The notes: generated from the sequence alone by a model not told the origin. A stretch of 64,000 nucleotides of DNA from Dinoroseobacter sp049801095 (GCF_049801095.1 NZ_JBNAGH010000007.1:1-64000), one strand, 5' to 3'. Numbered from the stretch's first letter, positions 32,737 to 42,979 are shown. Made by a program: numbers and translations.

Positions 32737-33762
32737 CTAGCGTTGCGCGCCGAGCATGGCGAGCCGGATCAGCGCGCGCTCCATCACCGCCATTTGCGGC
32801 GCTTTCTGGGAAGAGCGCAGGGTCAGGTCGGTCTCGGTGATGATCCCGAGCGCGGTCTCCAGCCGTTGCGCGCCCCAGCTTTGGGCTTGCCGGATCATGC
32901 GGTTGCGCGCCGGGCCAAAGACCGGCGGGCGCGCGCGGGAGATCCCCGCCGCCGGGCCGCTCGGATCAATCGCCGCCGTGTAGAGGCGCCGAAAATGCTG
33001 GGCCGCCCCGATACAGAGCCGCACCGCGCCCTCCCCCTGATCCGAGAGCCGGGCAACCAGCGGCGCGATCCGCTGCAGATCCGCTTCGGCCACCGCATGG
33101 AGCAGCGTGTCGAGCTCGGCCTCGGTGGAGGCGGGGGCAACGGCGGCGATATCTTCGGGCGTGGCCGGGCTCGGGTCGCCATGCTTGTAGACGGCGAGCT
33201 TCTCGATGATCTGCGCCAGATCCCCGGGGTCGACCGCTCGGGCCAGATCGTTGAGGTCGGTCATCGCCTCGCGGCTGATCTCGCCCAGACCGGCGCTGCG
33301 CAACATGCCTTCGATCTCGGCCCGGTCCGGCGGGTCGTCATAGATCCCGGCGGCATAGGCGTTCTTGTGCCCTTCGAAGGTCTTGCGCAGGCTCGAGCGG
33401 GCGTTGAGGCTCCCGGCGGTGACCACAAGGGTCGCATCGCCAGGCTGGAATTCCGCGAGCGCTGCGGTGATGGCCGGGGCGGCCTGCTCGGTCGCGCCCT
33501 CCACATGGACAGCGCGGGGGCCGGGATACATGCTGATGGCTTTCATCGCATCCATCAGGGCCGCCGGATCCCGGCGCAGATCGGCTCCGGCAATGCGGGT
33601 CAGGCGCATTTCTTCATCGCCCTTGGGACCGACCAGAGCCTTGACCAGCGCTTGCCGCCGGAGGGAGACGCGCATGGCGTCCCCGCCATAAAGCAGCACA
33701 CCCGCCCGGTCCGGTTCAGGTCGGGTGACATACCCGGCCAGCTCCCGCGGTGCGAGCTTCAC
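32737..33762 (-). CDS. holA: DNA polymerase III delta subunit
   Basis: A 341-residue clamp-loader subunit that opens the beta clamp. The sequence has the HolA pattern: a domain I start (KPELAG-like region and GVLLYGGDAMRVSLRRQALVKAL), a degenerate P-loop region, domain II (LAQIIEKLAVYKHGD) and the helical domain III. The order leuS-lptE-holA is conserved in proteobacteria. The start overlaps the lptE stop by 4 bp. Confidence 0.92.
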   Translation of the reverse strand: MKLAPRELAGYVTRPEPDRAGVLLYGGDAMRVSLRRQALVKALVGPKGDEEMRLTRIAGADLRRDPAALMDAMKAISMYPGPRAVHVEGATEQAAPAITAALAEFQPGDATLVVTAGSLNARSSLRKTFEGHKNAYAAGIYDDPPDRAEIEGMLRSAGLGEISREAMTDLNDLARAVDPGDLAQIIEKLAVYKHGDPSPATPEDIAAVAPASTEAELDTLLHAVAEADLQRIAPLVARLSDQGEGAVRLCIGAAQHFRRLYTAAIDPSGPAAGISRARPPVFGPARNRMIRQAQSWGAQRLETALGIITETDLTLRSSQKAPQMAVMERALIRLAMLGAQR

Positions 33763-34256
33763 AGGGCGAGGCTTTCCGACGAGGCCAGAAGCCGTGTCAC
33801 CACCAGATTGGCGAGATTGATCATCAGCCGCGTGCGCGCATCCCGCTCGGCGGTCAGGGTGCTGACGGTGGTGCCGGTGGCGGAATAGGAGGTGAAGCTG
33901 TCCACTTCGCCCGTCAGCAGAGCGCTGTCATCCGCCAGATCGCGGAGGGCGAAGGTCGCGGTGCCGATCAGGTTGAACCGGGTGAGATCGCGCGAGCCCA
34001 CCACCGAGAGGGATTCCTCGGTGACCCGGGGTGTGATCGTCAGCCCATAAAGCGGTGCGCTGGGTCGGCCCAGCCGCTGTTCGATCTGACGGACAATGTC
34101 GAACCCGTCCTCCGTGGTCGGGTCGTCCATGCGGACCGTGCCCTGGAGCCGGGAGGCCTCGGTGCCCGGCGCATAGACCGGGGTGAACCCGCAGCCCGCG
34201 AGGGTCGCGGCAGCGGGCAGGGCCAGCAAGAAGGTCCGACGGTCAGATAACGACAT
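33759..34256 (-). CDS. lptE: LPS-assembly lipoprotein LptE
   Basis: A 165-residue lipoprotein with lipobox LAGC (Cys22) and the GFTPVYAPGTEA segment following it, as in LptE/RlpB. It plugs the LptD barrel to insert LPS in the outer membrane. Divergence is high, as usual in this family; the position between leuS and holA supports the call. It overlaps leuS by 14 bp and holA by 4 bp. Confidence 0.88.
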   Translation of the reverse strand: MSLSDRRTFLLALPAAATLAGCGFTPVYAPGTEASRLQGTVRMDDPTTEDGFDIVRQIEQRLGRPSAPLYGLTITPRVTEESLSVVGSRDLTRFNLIGTATFALRDLADDSALLTGEVDSFTSYSATGTTVSTLTAERDARTRLMINLANLVVTRLLASSESLAL

Positions 34257-36843
34257 TCACGATCCGGCCGGGCACCACGATCAGCTTCTTCGGCGTCCCC
34301 CCGGCGAGCGCCTTGACCACAGCATCATCCGCCAGCGCGCGCTTTTCAACCTCGTCCTTGGGAAGATCCTTGGCCACGACCAGTTCCGAGCGGCGCTTGC
34401 CATTGATCTGGATCGGCAGGGTGACCGTGTCCTCAACCAGCAGGGCCGGATCGGCCACGGGCCAGGGCGCCTCGGCCACAAGACCTGCGCCGCCCAGCAT
34501 GGACCAGACCTCCTCGGCCAGATGCGGGGTCATGGGCGACATGAGCTGCGCCATCACGCGCAAAGCTTCCTGTCGCTCCTGGGCCGGGGCTTTGGATTTC
34601 TGGATCGTGTTGGTGAACTCATAGAGCTTCGCAACGGACTTGTTGAAGGCAAACCCTTCGATGCCGGCGGTGACCTCGGCAATGGCACGGGCGGAGGCCC
34701 GGGCCAGAGCCAGCGACGCCGAGGCGGCTCCCGCAGGGGGCTCCGAGGCGTCGCTCCCCCTCAGCTCATTGGCCATGCGCCAGACCCGGCTCAGATGCTT
34801 GAACGCCGCATCCGCGCCCGAGGCCGTCCACTCCACATCCCGCTCCGGCGGGCTGTCGGACATCACGAACCAGCGCGCGGTATCTGCGCCATAAGCCTCG
34901 ATGATATTGACCGGATCGACCACGTTCTTCTTGGATTTCGACATCTTGGCCGAGGGGATCACCTCCACCGCTTCACCTGTCGCACGCAGCACGCGCGCTT
35001 CCACATCCACATCCTCGGGCAGGTGATAGACCGGCCGTCCCGCCTCATCGCGGGTCATGTAGATCTCGTGGGTCACCATCCCTTGGGTGAACAGCGCATT
35101 GAACGGCTCGCTCGCCTTTTCCGGCAGATGACCGGTGATCTGCATGGCCCGGGCGAAGAAGCGCGAGTAAAGCAGATGCAGGATCGCATGCTCCACCCCA
35201 CCAATATACTGGTCCACATTCATCCAGTACTCGGCCTCGGACAGGTCCGTCGGCGTCGCGGCCCGGGGTGCGGTGAACCGCGCATAGTACCAGGAGCTGT
35301 CCACGAAGGTGTCCATCGTGTCGGTCTCGCGCCGCGCAGGCCCGCCGCATTTCGGGCAAGCCACATCGCGCCAGCTCGGGTGCCGATCCAGCGGATTGCC
35401 GGGAATGTCGAAGCTCACATCCTTGGGCAGCTCGACAGGCAGATTTTCCTTCTTCTCAGGAACCACGCCGCAGGTCTCGCAATGCACGACCGGGATCGGA
35501 CAGCCCCAGTAGCGTTGGCGCGAAATGCCCCAATCGCGCAGGCGGAACTTGGTCACGCCCGTGCCCCAGCCCTGGGCCTCCACCCAATCGATGGTGGCAT
35601 CGATCGCCTCCTGCCCCGTGGCCTCGCCCAGCCCGGCGAAGTGATCCAGCCAGCGGACCTTCTCGGTCTTGGGCGGCACGAAGGCCGTGTCGCTCACCGG
35701 TGCGCCATCTTCTAGCGCCATGAATGTGTCGATCACCGGCAGGTCGTATTTCCGCGCGAAATCCAGGTCCCGCTGGTCATGGGCCGGGCAGGCAAAGATC
35801 GCGCCGGTCCCGTAATCCATCAGGATGAAATTCGCGACCCAAACCGGCAGCTCCCAGTCCGGGTTCAGGGGGTGGCGCACCTTCAGCCCCGTATCGAACC
35901 CGCGCTTCTCGGCCTGCTCCAGATCCGCCTCGGAGGTGCCCATCTGCCGACATTCCGCGTTGAACGCAGCCAGCTCGGCATTCTCGGTCTCCAGCGCCTT
36001 GGCCAGGGGATGGTCCACCGAGATCCCCACAAAGGACGCGCCCATCAGCGTGTCGGGCCGGGTGGTATAGACCTCGATCTGCGCCTGCCCGCCTGCCGGC
36101 GCGGTCAGATCAAAAGCGAATTGCAGCCCGCGCGATTTGCCGATCCAGTTGGCCTGCATGGTGCGGACCTTCTCGGGCCAGTCGGTCAGACCGTCCAGCG
36201 CTTCCAGCAGCTCTTCGGCCATGCCGGAGATGTTGAAGAACCACTGGGTCAGATCGCGCCGCTCCACCGGCGCGCCGGAACGCCAGCCCTTGCCGTCGAT
36301 CACCTGCTCATTGGCGAGCACGGTCATATCCACCGGGTCCCAATTCACCGTGGCATTCTTGCGATAGACCAGCCCGGCTTCGAGCATGTCGATGAACAGC
36401 GCCTGCTGTTGGGCGTAATACTCTGGATCGCAGGTGGCGAATTCGCGGCTCCAATCGATGCTCAGACCCAGAGGTTTCATCTGGTCGCGCATCACCGCGA
36501 TATTGTCATAGGTCCACTCCGCCGGATGCCCGCCACTGTCCATGGCGGCGTTTTCCGCGGGCATCCCGAAGGCGTCCCAGCCCATCGGATGCAGCACATT
36601 ATGGCCCGTGCTCATCTTATAGCGCGCCACCATGTCCCCCATGGTGTAGTTGCGCACATGGCCCATATGGATCCGACCGGAGGGGTAGGGGAACATCTCC
36701 AGCACGTAGTATTTCGGCTTCTCCGCATCCGGTGTGGCGCGGAAGGTGCCGGCCTCGTCCCAGGCGGCGCGCCATTTCGGCTCGATCTTTGCGGGGTCGA
36801 AACGGGCGGGTGTGTCAGCGGTGGCGGTATCAGGGGCGGACAT
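34243..36843 (-). CDS. leuS: Leucyl-tRNA synthetase
   Basis: An 866-residue class I aminoacyl-tRNA synthetase. The HIGH motif appears as YPSGRIHMGHVRN near the N-terminus. The zinc-finger region CETCGVVPEKK...CPKCGGPARRE and the CP1 editing domain are in place, and KMSKSKKNVVDP is the KMSKS loop. The anticodon-binding and C-terminal domains follow. Start at MSAPDTATADTP; the frame extends to 36963 without similarity. It is first in the leuS-lptE-holA unit. Confidence 0.97.
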   Translation of the reverse strand: MSAPDTATADTPARFDPAKIEPKWRAAWDEAGTFRATPDAEKPKYYVLEMFPYPSGRIHMGHVRNYTMGDMVARYKMSTGHNVLHPMGWDAFGMPAENAAMDSGGHPAEWTYDNIAVMRDQMKPLGLSIDWSREFATCDPEYYAQQQALFIDMLEAGLVYRKNATVNWDPVDMTVLANEQVIDGKGWRSGAPVERRDLTQWFFNISGMAEELLEALDGLTDWPEKVRTMQANWIGKSRGLQFAFDLTAPAGGQAQIEVYTTRPDTLMGASFVGISVDHPLAKALETENAELAAFNAECRQMGTSEADLEQAEKRGFDTGLKVRHPLNPDWELPVWVANFILMDYGTGAIFACPAHDQRDLDFARKYDLPVIDTFMALEDGAPVSDTAFVPPKTEKVRWLDHFAGLGEATGQEAIDATIDWVEAQGWGTGVTKFRLRDWGISRQRYWGCPIPVVHCETCGVVPEKKENLPVELPKDVSFDIPGNPLDRHPSWRDVACPKCGGPARRETDTMDTFVDSSWYYARFTAPRAATPTDLSEAEYWMNVDQYIGGVEHAILHLLYSRFFARAMQITGHLPEKASEPFNALFTQGMVTHEIYMTRDEAGRPVYHLPEDVDVEARVLRATGEAVEVIPSAKMSKSKKNVVDPVNIIEAYGADTARWFVMSDSPPERDVEWTASGADAAFKHLSRVWRMANELRGSDASEPPAGAASASLALARASARAIAEVTAGIEGFAFNKSVAKLYEFTNTIQKSKAPAQERQEALRVMAQLMSPMTPHLAEEVWSMLGGAGLVAEAPWPVADPALLVEDTVTLPIQINGKRRSELVVAKDLPKDEVEKRALADDAVVKALAGGTPKKLIVVPGRIVNVVI

Positions 36844-36934
36844 GGGCGGACGGCTTTCGTGCAAATGGGCGCGCGGAGGCGCGGTCGCGGTCGGTGTACC
36901 GCCGCCCGCCGCCAAGGTCCAGATCAGCCGCGCG

Positions 36935-37558
36935 TTAGTCCCGGCGTCGGCGGTCCATCTCACCTTTGATGTTGAAGAGGTTGTTGGACAGTTGGCTCGG
37001 GCGCGAGAGTGTGCCGAGATCGATCACCGTGCGCTCCCCGGTCTCGCCAGTGATGACCCAGCGGCTGAGGCGCGTCGGGCCGGGGGCGAATTGCAGGGCG
37101 ATCTGGCCATATTGCGGGTTCTTCGGGTCATGGGCGAAGACCGTGGTCAGATCGCCCTCCAGCTGATGGGCGAAGATCGCGTCCGACCCGGCCAGATCCA
37201 CATTGCGCGACAGGATCACTGATAGGGGCGTGCGCCGCAGCGGATAGCTCTCGGGCGTGGGATCGCCCTTGTCATCAAAGATCGCGACCGTGCCGCCGCC
37301 GACCATGACCAGCGCCTCGGCGGGGGGATCATACTCGAAGCGGGCGCGCCCGGGGCGACGGAGATAGAGCGTCCCGGTGGAGGTCGATCCATCCGCATTG
37401 CGCTGCGTAAAGGGGGCCTGGGCCAGATCGAGCCCGCGCAGATAGGTGGAGATCTCGTTCAACGGGATCAACCCGGCACTCTGGGCGCGGCTCGGCGCGG
37501 TCAGGATGGGGGTCATCAGACCCGCAAGGGCGAGGGCGGTAAAATCGCGGCGTTTCAT
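36935..37558 (-). CDS. lolA: Outer-membrane lipoprotein carrier protein LolA
   Basis: A 207-residue periplasmic chaperone that carries lipoproteins from the LolCDE complex to the outer membrane. It has a signal peptide with a twin-Arg-like start (MKRRDFTALALAGLM) and the LolA core: APFTQRNADGSTSTGTLYLRRPGRARFEYDPP. The order ftsK-lolA is typical of alphaproteobacteria, but here a Hint-domain gene lies between them. A second, distant LolA-like protein is encoded at 58204-58992. Confidence 0.9.
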   Translation of the reverse strand: MKRRDFTALALAGLMTPILTAPSRAQSAGLIPLNEISTYLRGLDLAQAPFTQRNADGSTSTGTLYLRRPGRARFEYDPPAEALVMVGGGTVAIFDDKGDPTPESYPLRRTPLSVILSRNVDLAGSDAIFAHQLEGDLTTVFAHDPKNPQYGQIALQFAPGPTRLSRWVITGETGERTVIDLGTLSRPSQLSNNLFNIKGEMDRRRRD

Positions 37559-37674
37559 GATCTGGTATCTAGGGGGCGCTGGGGTGCTATGCCATAGCCG
37601 CCCCGTCACAGCGGCGAGACCCAGCCGATCCCGGGTGCGACCGCGCGGGGCACATGTGTCCCGCGCCCCGGCGC

Positions 37675-38727
37675 TTAGGGTCCGGGCGTCTCCAGCAGAG
37701 GTTTTCCGTTCTTGCCGTGGCGAAAACAGAGCCGGCTCTGCAACCGACCCGCGGGGATCAGCCGCGCGCATTTCGGCGCGGGCGCTTCGGTTTGCAGATC
37801 GGGGAACACCGCCAGCAACTCGTCCCGCGCCGCCTCGGTCAGCGAGGCAAGCGCCCCGGGGCCGAGATAGAGGCTCTCGGTCGGGGCCCCGTCGGCAAAG
37901 ATCACCTCGTGCCGATCCAGCACCAGATGCAGATATACGATCCCGTCCGCCCCCGAACAGGGTGCGATCCCGGGCAGGCCGATGAGCTTGCGCGCCGAGA
38001 CTAGCGCTTCGGGGATCCCGAACATCCGCGCCGCGATCTGCGACCGGACCAGCAAGCGATGTTGCGGGGAGACGCGCAGATCCCGCGCAGGCAGGCCTTG
38101 CCCCAAGGCACCCGCCGCAATCCGCACCGGGCGGAGGTCACGGGACCGCGCAAGCTCCGCCGCGCGGACAGGCCGCCGCAACACGGCGCGCAAGGGCTGG
38201 GGCCCATGATCCGCGGTGATCACCCGGTCGCCCGGGCGCAGATCCTCCACAGGCACCTCGCCCGTCTCGGCCAGGATCCGGCTGCCTGCCACAAAACAGG
38301 ACACGAAATCCGTGTATTGGTTGTTCTGCTGATGCGAGGTGCGTTCGTAGTTGAAATGATAGGTCTGGCCCGGCGTCATCACCTCGGTCGAGGCGATCCC
38401 ATCCACGGGCCCCTGCTGATACCCGTCCCCGCCGAAATGGAAACTCGTGACCTTGTGGCCCGAGCCCGTATTGATCAGGTCATAGGCGGAATGGATCGTG
38501 GTGCCGCCCGTCACCGTCTCCCCGTCGATGGTGACGGTCTCGGCGATATGCTGGGAGGAATCGACCTCGTCAAACACGAGGTCATTGTCGTTGATCTCGA
38601 CAATCGTGGGTTCCGCATCCGCCTTCAGCGTCAGTTGAAACCCGCCGGAGCCATAGGCCTTGGCCCCGTGCTCATCCGGTAGCCCCTGCACGAAATCATC
38701 GGGGGAATAGACATAGAGATATGGCAT
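37675..38727 (-). CDS. Hint (hedgehog/intein-type) domain protein
   Basis: A 350-residue protein. Residues 1-140 form a beta-rich N-region starting MPYLYVYSPDDF, which recurs in Rhodobacterales Hint proteins. From Cys144 a Hint_2 autoprocessing domain begins: CFVAGSRILAETGEVPVEDL, GDRVITADHG, and the box with VSPQHRLLV carrying the conserved His. This suggests self-cleavage at Cys144, as in hedgehog and intein domains. There is no classical signal peptide. The substrate or attached lipid is unknown. The gene lies between ftsK and lolA, 40 bp after ftsK. Confidence 0.88.
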   Translation of the reverse strand: MPYLYVYSPDDFVQGLPDEHGAKAYGSGGFQLTLKADAEPTIVEINDNDLVFDEVDSSQHIAETVTIDGETVTGGTTIHSAYDLINTGSGHKVTSFHFGGDGYQQGPVDGIASTEVMTPGQTYHFNYERTSHQQNNQYTDFVSCFVAGSRILAETGEVPVEDLRPGDRVITADHGPQPLRAVLRRPVRAAELARSRDLRPVRIAAGALGQGLPARDLRVSPQHRLLVRSQIAARMFGIPEALVSARKLIGLPGIAPCSGADGIVYLHLVLDRHEVIFADGAPTESLYLGPGALASLTEAARDELLAVFPDLQTEAPAPKCARLIPAGRLQSRLCFRHGKNGKPLLETPGP

Positions 38728-38766
38728 GCGTCCCGGCCCTTATGCGCGCCGGGACAGGGGATCAGA

Positions 38767-41700
38767 TCAGGTCTGTTCCGGCACCAGAATTTCGCGCTTG
38801 CCCACATGGTTCGCAGGGGAGACGAGACCTTCTTCCTCCATCTGCTCCACAAGGCGCGCGGCCTTGTTGTAGCCGATGGCAAGTTTACGTTGGATGTACG
38901 AGGTGGAGCATTTGCGGTCCTTGATCACGATTGCCACCGCCTGATCATAGAGCGCGTCCTCGCCATCGGTATTCCCGCCAAGGCCGAGCACCAGATCGAT
39001 ATCATCGGCCTTCTCGTCATCCACGCCCTCGACCACACCGCTCATGTATTCCGGCGGCCCGAAGGATTTCAGATGGGTGACGACTTCTTCGACCTCTTCG
39101 TCGGACACGAACGGCCCATGCACGCGGGTGATCTTGGAGCCGCCCGCCATATAGAGCATGTCGCCCATGCCCAGCAGTTGCTCGGCGCCCATCTCGCCGA
39201 GGATCGTGCGGCTGTCGATCTTCGAGGTGACCTGGAAGGAGATCCGCGTCGGGAAATTCGCCTTGATCGTACCGGTGATCACATCAACCGAGGGGCGCTG
39301 TGTGGCCATGATCAGGTGGATGCCCGAGGCGCGCGCCATCTGGGCCAGACGCTGGATGCAGGCCTCGATCTCCTTGCCCGCGACCATCATCAGGTCGGCC
39401 ATCTCATCGACGATCACGACGATATAGGGCAGGGCCTCGGGCATGTTCTCTTCGGTTTCGAAGACGGGTTCGCCGGTCTCGTCGTCAAAGCCGGTCTGGA
39501 CCGTGCGGGTGAACATCTCGCCCTTGTCGAGCGCGTCCTTCACCCGGCCATTGTAGCCCTCGATATTCCGGACACCCATCTTGGACATCTTGCGATAGCG
39601 CTCTTCCATTTCGGCCACGACCCATTTCAGGGCGACTACGGCCTTTTTGGGGTCGGTCACAACCGGGCTGAGCAGATGGGGGATGCCGTCATAGACGCTG
39701 AGTTCCAGCATCTTGGGGTCGATCATGATCAACCGGCATTCCTCGGGGCTGAGCTTGTAGAGCAGGCTCAGGATCATGGTGTTGATGGCCACGGACTTCC
39801 CCGAGCCGGTCGTCCCGGCGATCAGGAGGTGAGGCATCTTGGCGAGGTTCGCCACCACGGGCTCCCCGCCGATATCCTTGCCGAGCGCGAGGGGCAGGCG
39901 CAGGTTGCTGTCGCCGAAATCGCGGGCGCTTAGGATCTCTCGCAGCACGACCTTTTCGCGCTGGGCATTGGGCAGTTCGATCCCGATCACCGAGCGCCCG
40001 GGTACGGTGGAGACCCGCGCCGAAAGCGCCGACATGGAGCGTGCGATATCGTCCGCCAGACCGATCACACGGGAGGCTTTGAGGCCCGGCGCCGGTTCCA
40101 GCTCGTACATTGTGACGACAGGGCCGGGGCGGACGCTGACAATCTCGCCCTTCACGCCGTAATCATCGAGCACGGATTCGAGCATTCGGGCGTTTTCCTC
40201 AAGGGCCTCATCGCTGAGATGCAGGCGCTCGATGCTGCGCGGGCTGGTCAGGAGCGACAGGGGCGGGCTTTCGTATTCCGCGACTTCCTTGGGCTCGAAT
40301 TGCAAGGCCGGCTGTGCCTCGGCCTGAGCGGCGCGCGAGGGCTGCGGGGCCTTGCGCGGCGGGTGCTGGACGACGGATTTCGACTCCGGCGTGCGCGGGC
40401 GCTGAAAGATCGGCGCGGTCCGGTCGAGCACGGGGGCGGCGCGCGGCTGCACGATGTCGGGCTCGTCGAAGTCTTCCTCCAGCGCGGGCGCGTCGGACAG
40501 ATCTTCGTCCCAATCCGCGTCGGCGGAGCGCAGGGCAGGGTCCATATCGTCGGCGCTGTCGTTGACCTCAAGCGGCTCGGGCGCGTCCCATTCATCGGCC
40601 TCCACCGCCATCGGCGCGGCGCTGCTTCGGGTCAGGGGCGGCTCGGCGGGTAGGCCTGCGGCGGCGCCCATATCCGCGCTGGGCGGCGGGGCCTTGGGCA
40701 GCATGAGTGTCCGGCCCGAAACCCGGTTGCGGCGGCGGGTGATGGCATCGGTGATCGCAGCGGAGACGCGGTCCGGCTCACTCGGCGGGACATCCGCGTC
40801 CAGCGGTTCCGGGTCGACCAGTTCCGGCGTGGGCAGGGCCAGCGCGCGGGCCTTCACCCGGGCCAGAAGGCTCGGCTTGGCCAGCGGTTCGGGCATCTCG
40901 GGGGCATATTCCGCGGCCTCTTCGAACGCGTCGTCCTCAACCAGCATCTCGTCTTCGCGGCTCAGCGCAGGCTCGGCGCGTAGCACGCGCGCAGGCGTGT
41001 GGCCCGAGATCACCGGGTCATTGCGCACAGCGGCAATCGCGGCGGCCTTCTGCGCGTCGCGATCCGCGGCACGATCCGCCGCGCGGGTCTTGTGGGCCTG
41101 CCAACCGGCCGATCCCGCCGCCACTGCGCCAGCGCCCGCCCGGCCCAGCAGGCGCAGTACGGCCTCATAGACCGTGACCAGACCGATCAGGAAGAAGACC
41201 GCCAAACGGCGCAGCTCATCCCGGACAAAGCCCGAGACATAGGCGATCAAACCTATGGACAGCACGGCCAGCGTCAGCGAGGTCAGCTTCAGCGCGATCC
41301 CGGGCGCGATGGGCGACACGCCAAGTACTGCACCCAGAACCGTATCGCCAAAAAGCCCGCCCAGACCAAAGGAATGAGCCCAGTCGGCCCCGGGGACGAG
41401 AGTTGCGGCATAGACCGCCACAGCGGCCACGGCGATGGGGGCAAAGATCATCCGCCCGACGAAGCGTTCCGCCCCGCGGTGGAGGATGAACCGACCGCCC
41501 CAGAGCGCGAGGATGACGACCAGCGCCCAGGCCCCTTGCCCGATGATGATGTTCAGAGGTGCTGCGATGGTGGCACCGGGTCGACCCATCCAGTTCTCGG
41601 CGGGGGCCTGGCTTGTGCTCATCCAACCAGGATCATCCGGGACATAGCTCGCCAGCGACAAGGCCAGCGCGAGGGCCATGGCCACCAGCGCCACGCCCAA

Positions 41701-41784
41701 GAGCTCGCGCCCGCGGCGCTCCAGCGCGGCTTGGGTGTTGGTGTCGAGCAACGGGTCTCGTTGACGGAGGGGTTGGTAAGCCAT
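38767..41784 (-). CDS. ftsK: DNA translocase FtsK
   Basis: A 1005-residue division-linked DNA pump that clears and resolves the chromosome terminus. The N-terminal domain has four membrane segments (about 28-190). A long acidic/Pro-rich linker follows (about 230-490). The motor has Walker A GTTGSGKSVAINTM (about 653-666) and Walker B VVIVDEMADLMM. The C-terminal gamma winged helix recognises KOPS (about 940-1005, DRKCSTSYIQRKLAIGYNKAA). Start at MAYQPLRQRD; the aminotransferase gene ends 13 bp upstream. Confidence 0.97.
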   Translation of the reverse strand: MAYQPLRQRDPLLDTNTQAALERRGRELLGVALVAMALALALSLASYVPDDPGWMSTSQAPAENWMGRPGATIAAPLNIIIGQGAWALVVILALWGGRFILHRGAERFVGRMIFAPIAVAAVAVYAATLVPGADWAHSFGLGGLFGDTVLGAVLGVSPIAPGIALKLTSLTLAVLSIGLIAYVSGFVRDELRRLAVFFLIGLVTVYEAVLRLLGRAGAGAVAAGSAGWQAHKTRAADRAADRDAQKAAAIAAVRNDPVISGHTPARVLRAEPALSREDEMLVEDDAFEEAAEYAPEMPEPLAKPSLLARVKARALALPTPELVDPEPLDADVPPSEPDRVSAAITDAITRRRNRVSGRTLMLPKAPPPSADMGAAAGLPAEPPLTRSSAAPMAVEADEWDAPEPLEVNDSADDMDPALRSADADWDEDLSDAPALEEDFDEPDIVQPRAAPVLDRTAPIFQRPRTPESKSVVQHPPRKAPQPSRAAQAEAQPALQFEPKEVAEYESPPLSLLTSPRSIERLHLSDEALEENARMLESVLDDYGVKGEIVSVRPGPVVTMYELEPAPGLKASRVIGLADDIARSMSALSARVSTVPGRSVIGIELPNAQREKVVLREILSARDFGDSNLRLPLALGKDIGGEPVVANLAKMPHLLIAGTTGSGKSVAINTMILSLLYKLSPEECRLIMIDPKMLELSVYDGIPHLLSPVVTDPKKAVVALKWVVAEMEERYRKMSKMGVRNIEGYNGRVKDALDKGEMFTRTVQTGFDDETGEPVFETEENMPEALPYIVVIVDEMADLMMVAGKEIEACIQRLAQMARASGIHLIMATQRPSVDVITGTIKANFPTRISFQVTSKIDSRTILGEMGAEQLLGMGDMLYMAGGSKITRVHGPFVSDEEVEEVVTHLKSFGPPEYMSGVVEGVDDEKADDIDLVLGLGGNTDGEDALYDQAVAIVIKDRKCSTSYIQRKLAIGYNKAARLVEQMEEEGLVSPANHVGKREILVPEQT

Positions 41785-41797
41785 CGACGCGCTCTCC

Positions 41798-42979
41798 TCA
41801 GGAATACAGACAATCGCGGATGTGGAGCAGGCCCCGATCCACATCCTCGGGGGGCGCGACGAGCGCAGCCCGGATAAAGCCCTTGCCGGGGTTGCCGCGA
41901 TCCGTGTCGCGGCTGAGATAGGCCCCGGGCAGCACCCGCAAACCGGTCTCGGTCCAGAGCTTCAGGGCCGCCGCCTCGCCATCGGGGACAGGCAGCCACA
42001 AAAAGAATCCGGCCGGGGGGCTCACATAGTCGGGCAGATCGCCAAAGACGGCGTCGGCCCGGTCGAACTTGGCCGCATAAAGCGCGCGGTTCTCGATCAC
42101 ATGGGCCTCGTCGCGCCAGACCTTGGCGGCCACCGCCTGCAGCGGGCCGGGCAGGGGGGCACCGGCATAGGCGCGCAGCTTCTTCAGCTCGGCCATGGCC
42201 CGGGGACCCGCGGCGGCAAAGCCAGACCGCAGACCCGGCAGGTTGGAGCGTTTGGACAGCGAATGAAAGATCACCACCCGGTCCGGATCCACACCCATCT
42301 CGGTCGCGATTTGCAGCGCGCCGGGGGGCGGGGTGTCGCGGTAGACCTCGGAATAGCATTCATCGGCGAAGACGTAGAAATCGTGCTTCTCCGCCAGTGT
42401 CAGCAGCGCGCGCCAATAGTCTGCATCCGCCACGGCGCCCTGGGGGTTCGAGGGCGAGCAGACATAGGCGATGGCGGTCTGGTCGAGCTCGGCCTCCGAC
42501 AGGGCGGTGAAATCCGGCAGGAACCCGGTCTCGCGCGTGGCATTCACGAAAAGCGGCTCGGCCCCGGCAGCTTTCGCGCCCACCGCATAGACCTGATAGA
42601 ACGGGTTCGGCATGGCGACGCGAGGTGTGCCCCCGGCCTTGCGATCCGGGCACAGGGCGAGACAGGCGGCAAAGAGCCCTTCGCGCGTCCCGTTCAGCGC
42701 CAGGATCTGCGTGGCGGGATCCACGGTGACGCCGTAGCGCCCCGCGACCCAGTCGCCAATCGCCGCCAGGAGATCGGGCGCGCCCTCATTGGGCGGGTAT
42801 TTGTTGAAAAGCGGCATCGCCTCGGCCAACGCCTCGGAGACGAAGGACGGGAACGCATGCTGGGGCTCGCCAATGGACATGGCGAGGGGCGCGCCGCCCG
42901 GCGCGTGGGAATCCAAAAGCGCCCGCAAACGCGGGAACGCATATTCCGGAAGCGTTGAAAACCGCTCGGGAAAATCCAT
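41798..42979 (-). CDS. Class I/II PLP aminotransferase (DapC-like)
   Basis: A 393-residue fold-type I aminotransferase. The PLP lysine lies in HSLSKRSNLPGLRSGF (about residue 241). YVCSPSNPQGAV and DECYSEVY are cofactor-binding segments. Length and the start FPERFSTLPEYAFPRLRALLD resemble N-succinyl-LL-diaminopimelate aminotransferase (DapC) of lysine/peptidoglycan synthesis, but related enzymes share this pattern. It sits 13 bp before ftsK on the same strand, a common alphaproteobacterial pairing. Confidence 0.8.
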   Translation of the reverse strand: MDFPERFSTLPEYAFPRLRALLDSHAPGGAPLAMSIGEPQHAFPSFVSEALAEAMPLFNKYPPNEGAPDLLAAIGDWVAGRYGVTVDPATQILALNGTREGLFAACLALCPDRKAGGTPRVAMPNPFYQVYAVGAKAAGAEPLFVNATRETGFLPDFTALSEAELDQTAIAYVCSPSNPQGAVADADYWRALLTLAEKHDFYVFADECYSEVYRDTPPPGALQIATEMGVDPDRVVIFHSLSKRSNLPGLRSGFAAAGPRAMAELKKLRAYAGAPLPGPLQAVAAKVWRDEAHVIENRALYAAKFDRADAVFGDLPDYVSPPAGFFLWLPVPDGEAAALKLWTETGLRVLPGAYLSRDTDRGNPGKGFIRAALVAPPEDVDRGLLHIRDCLYS

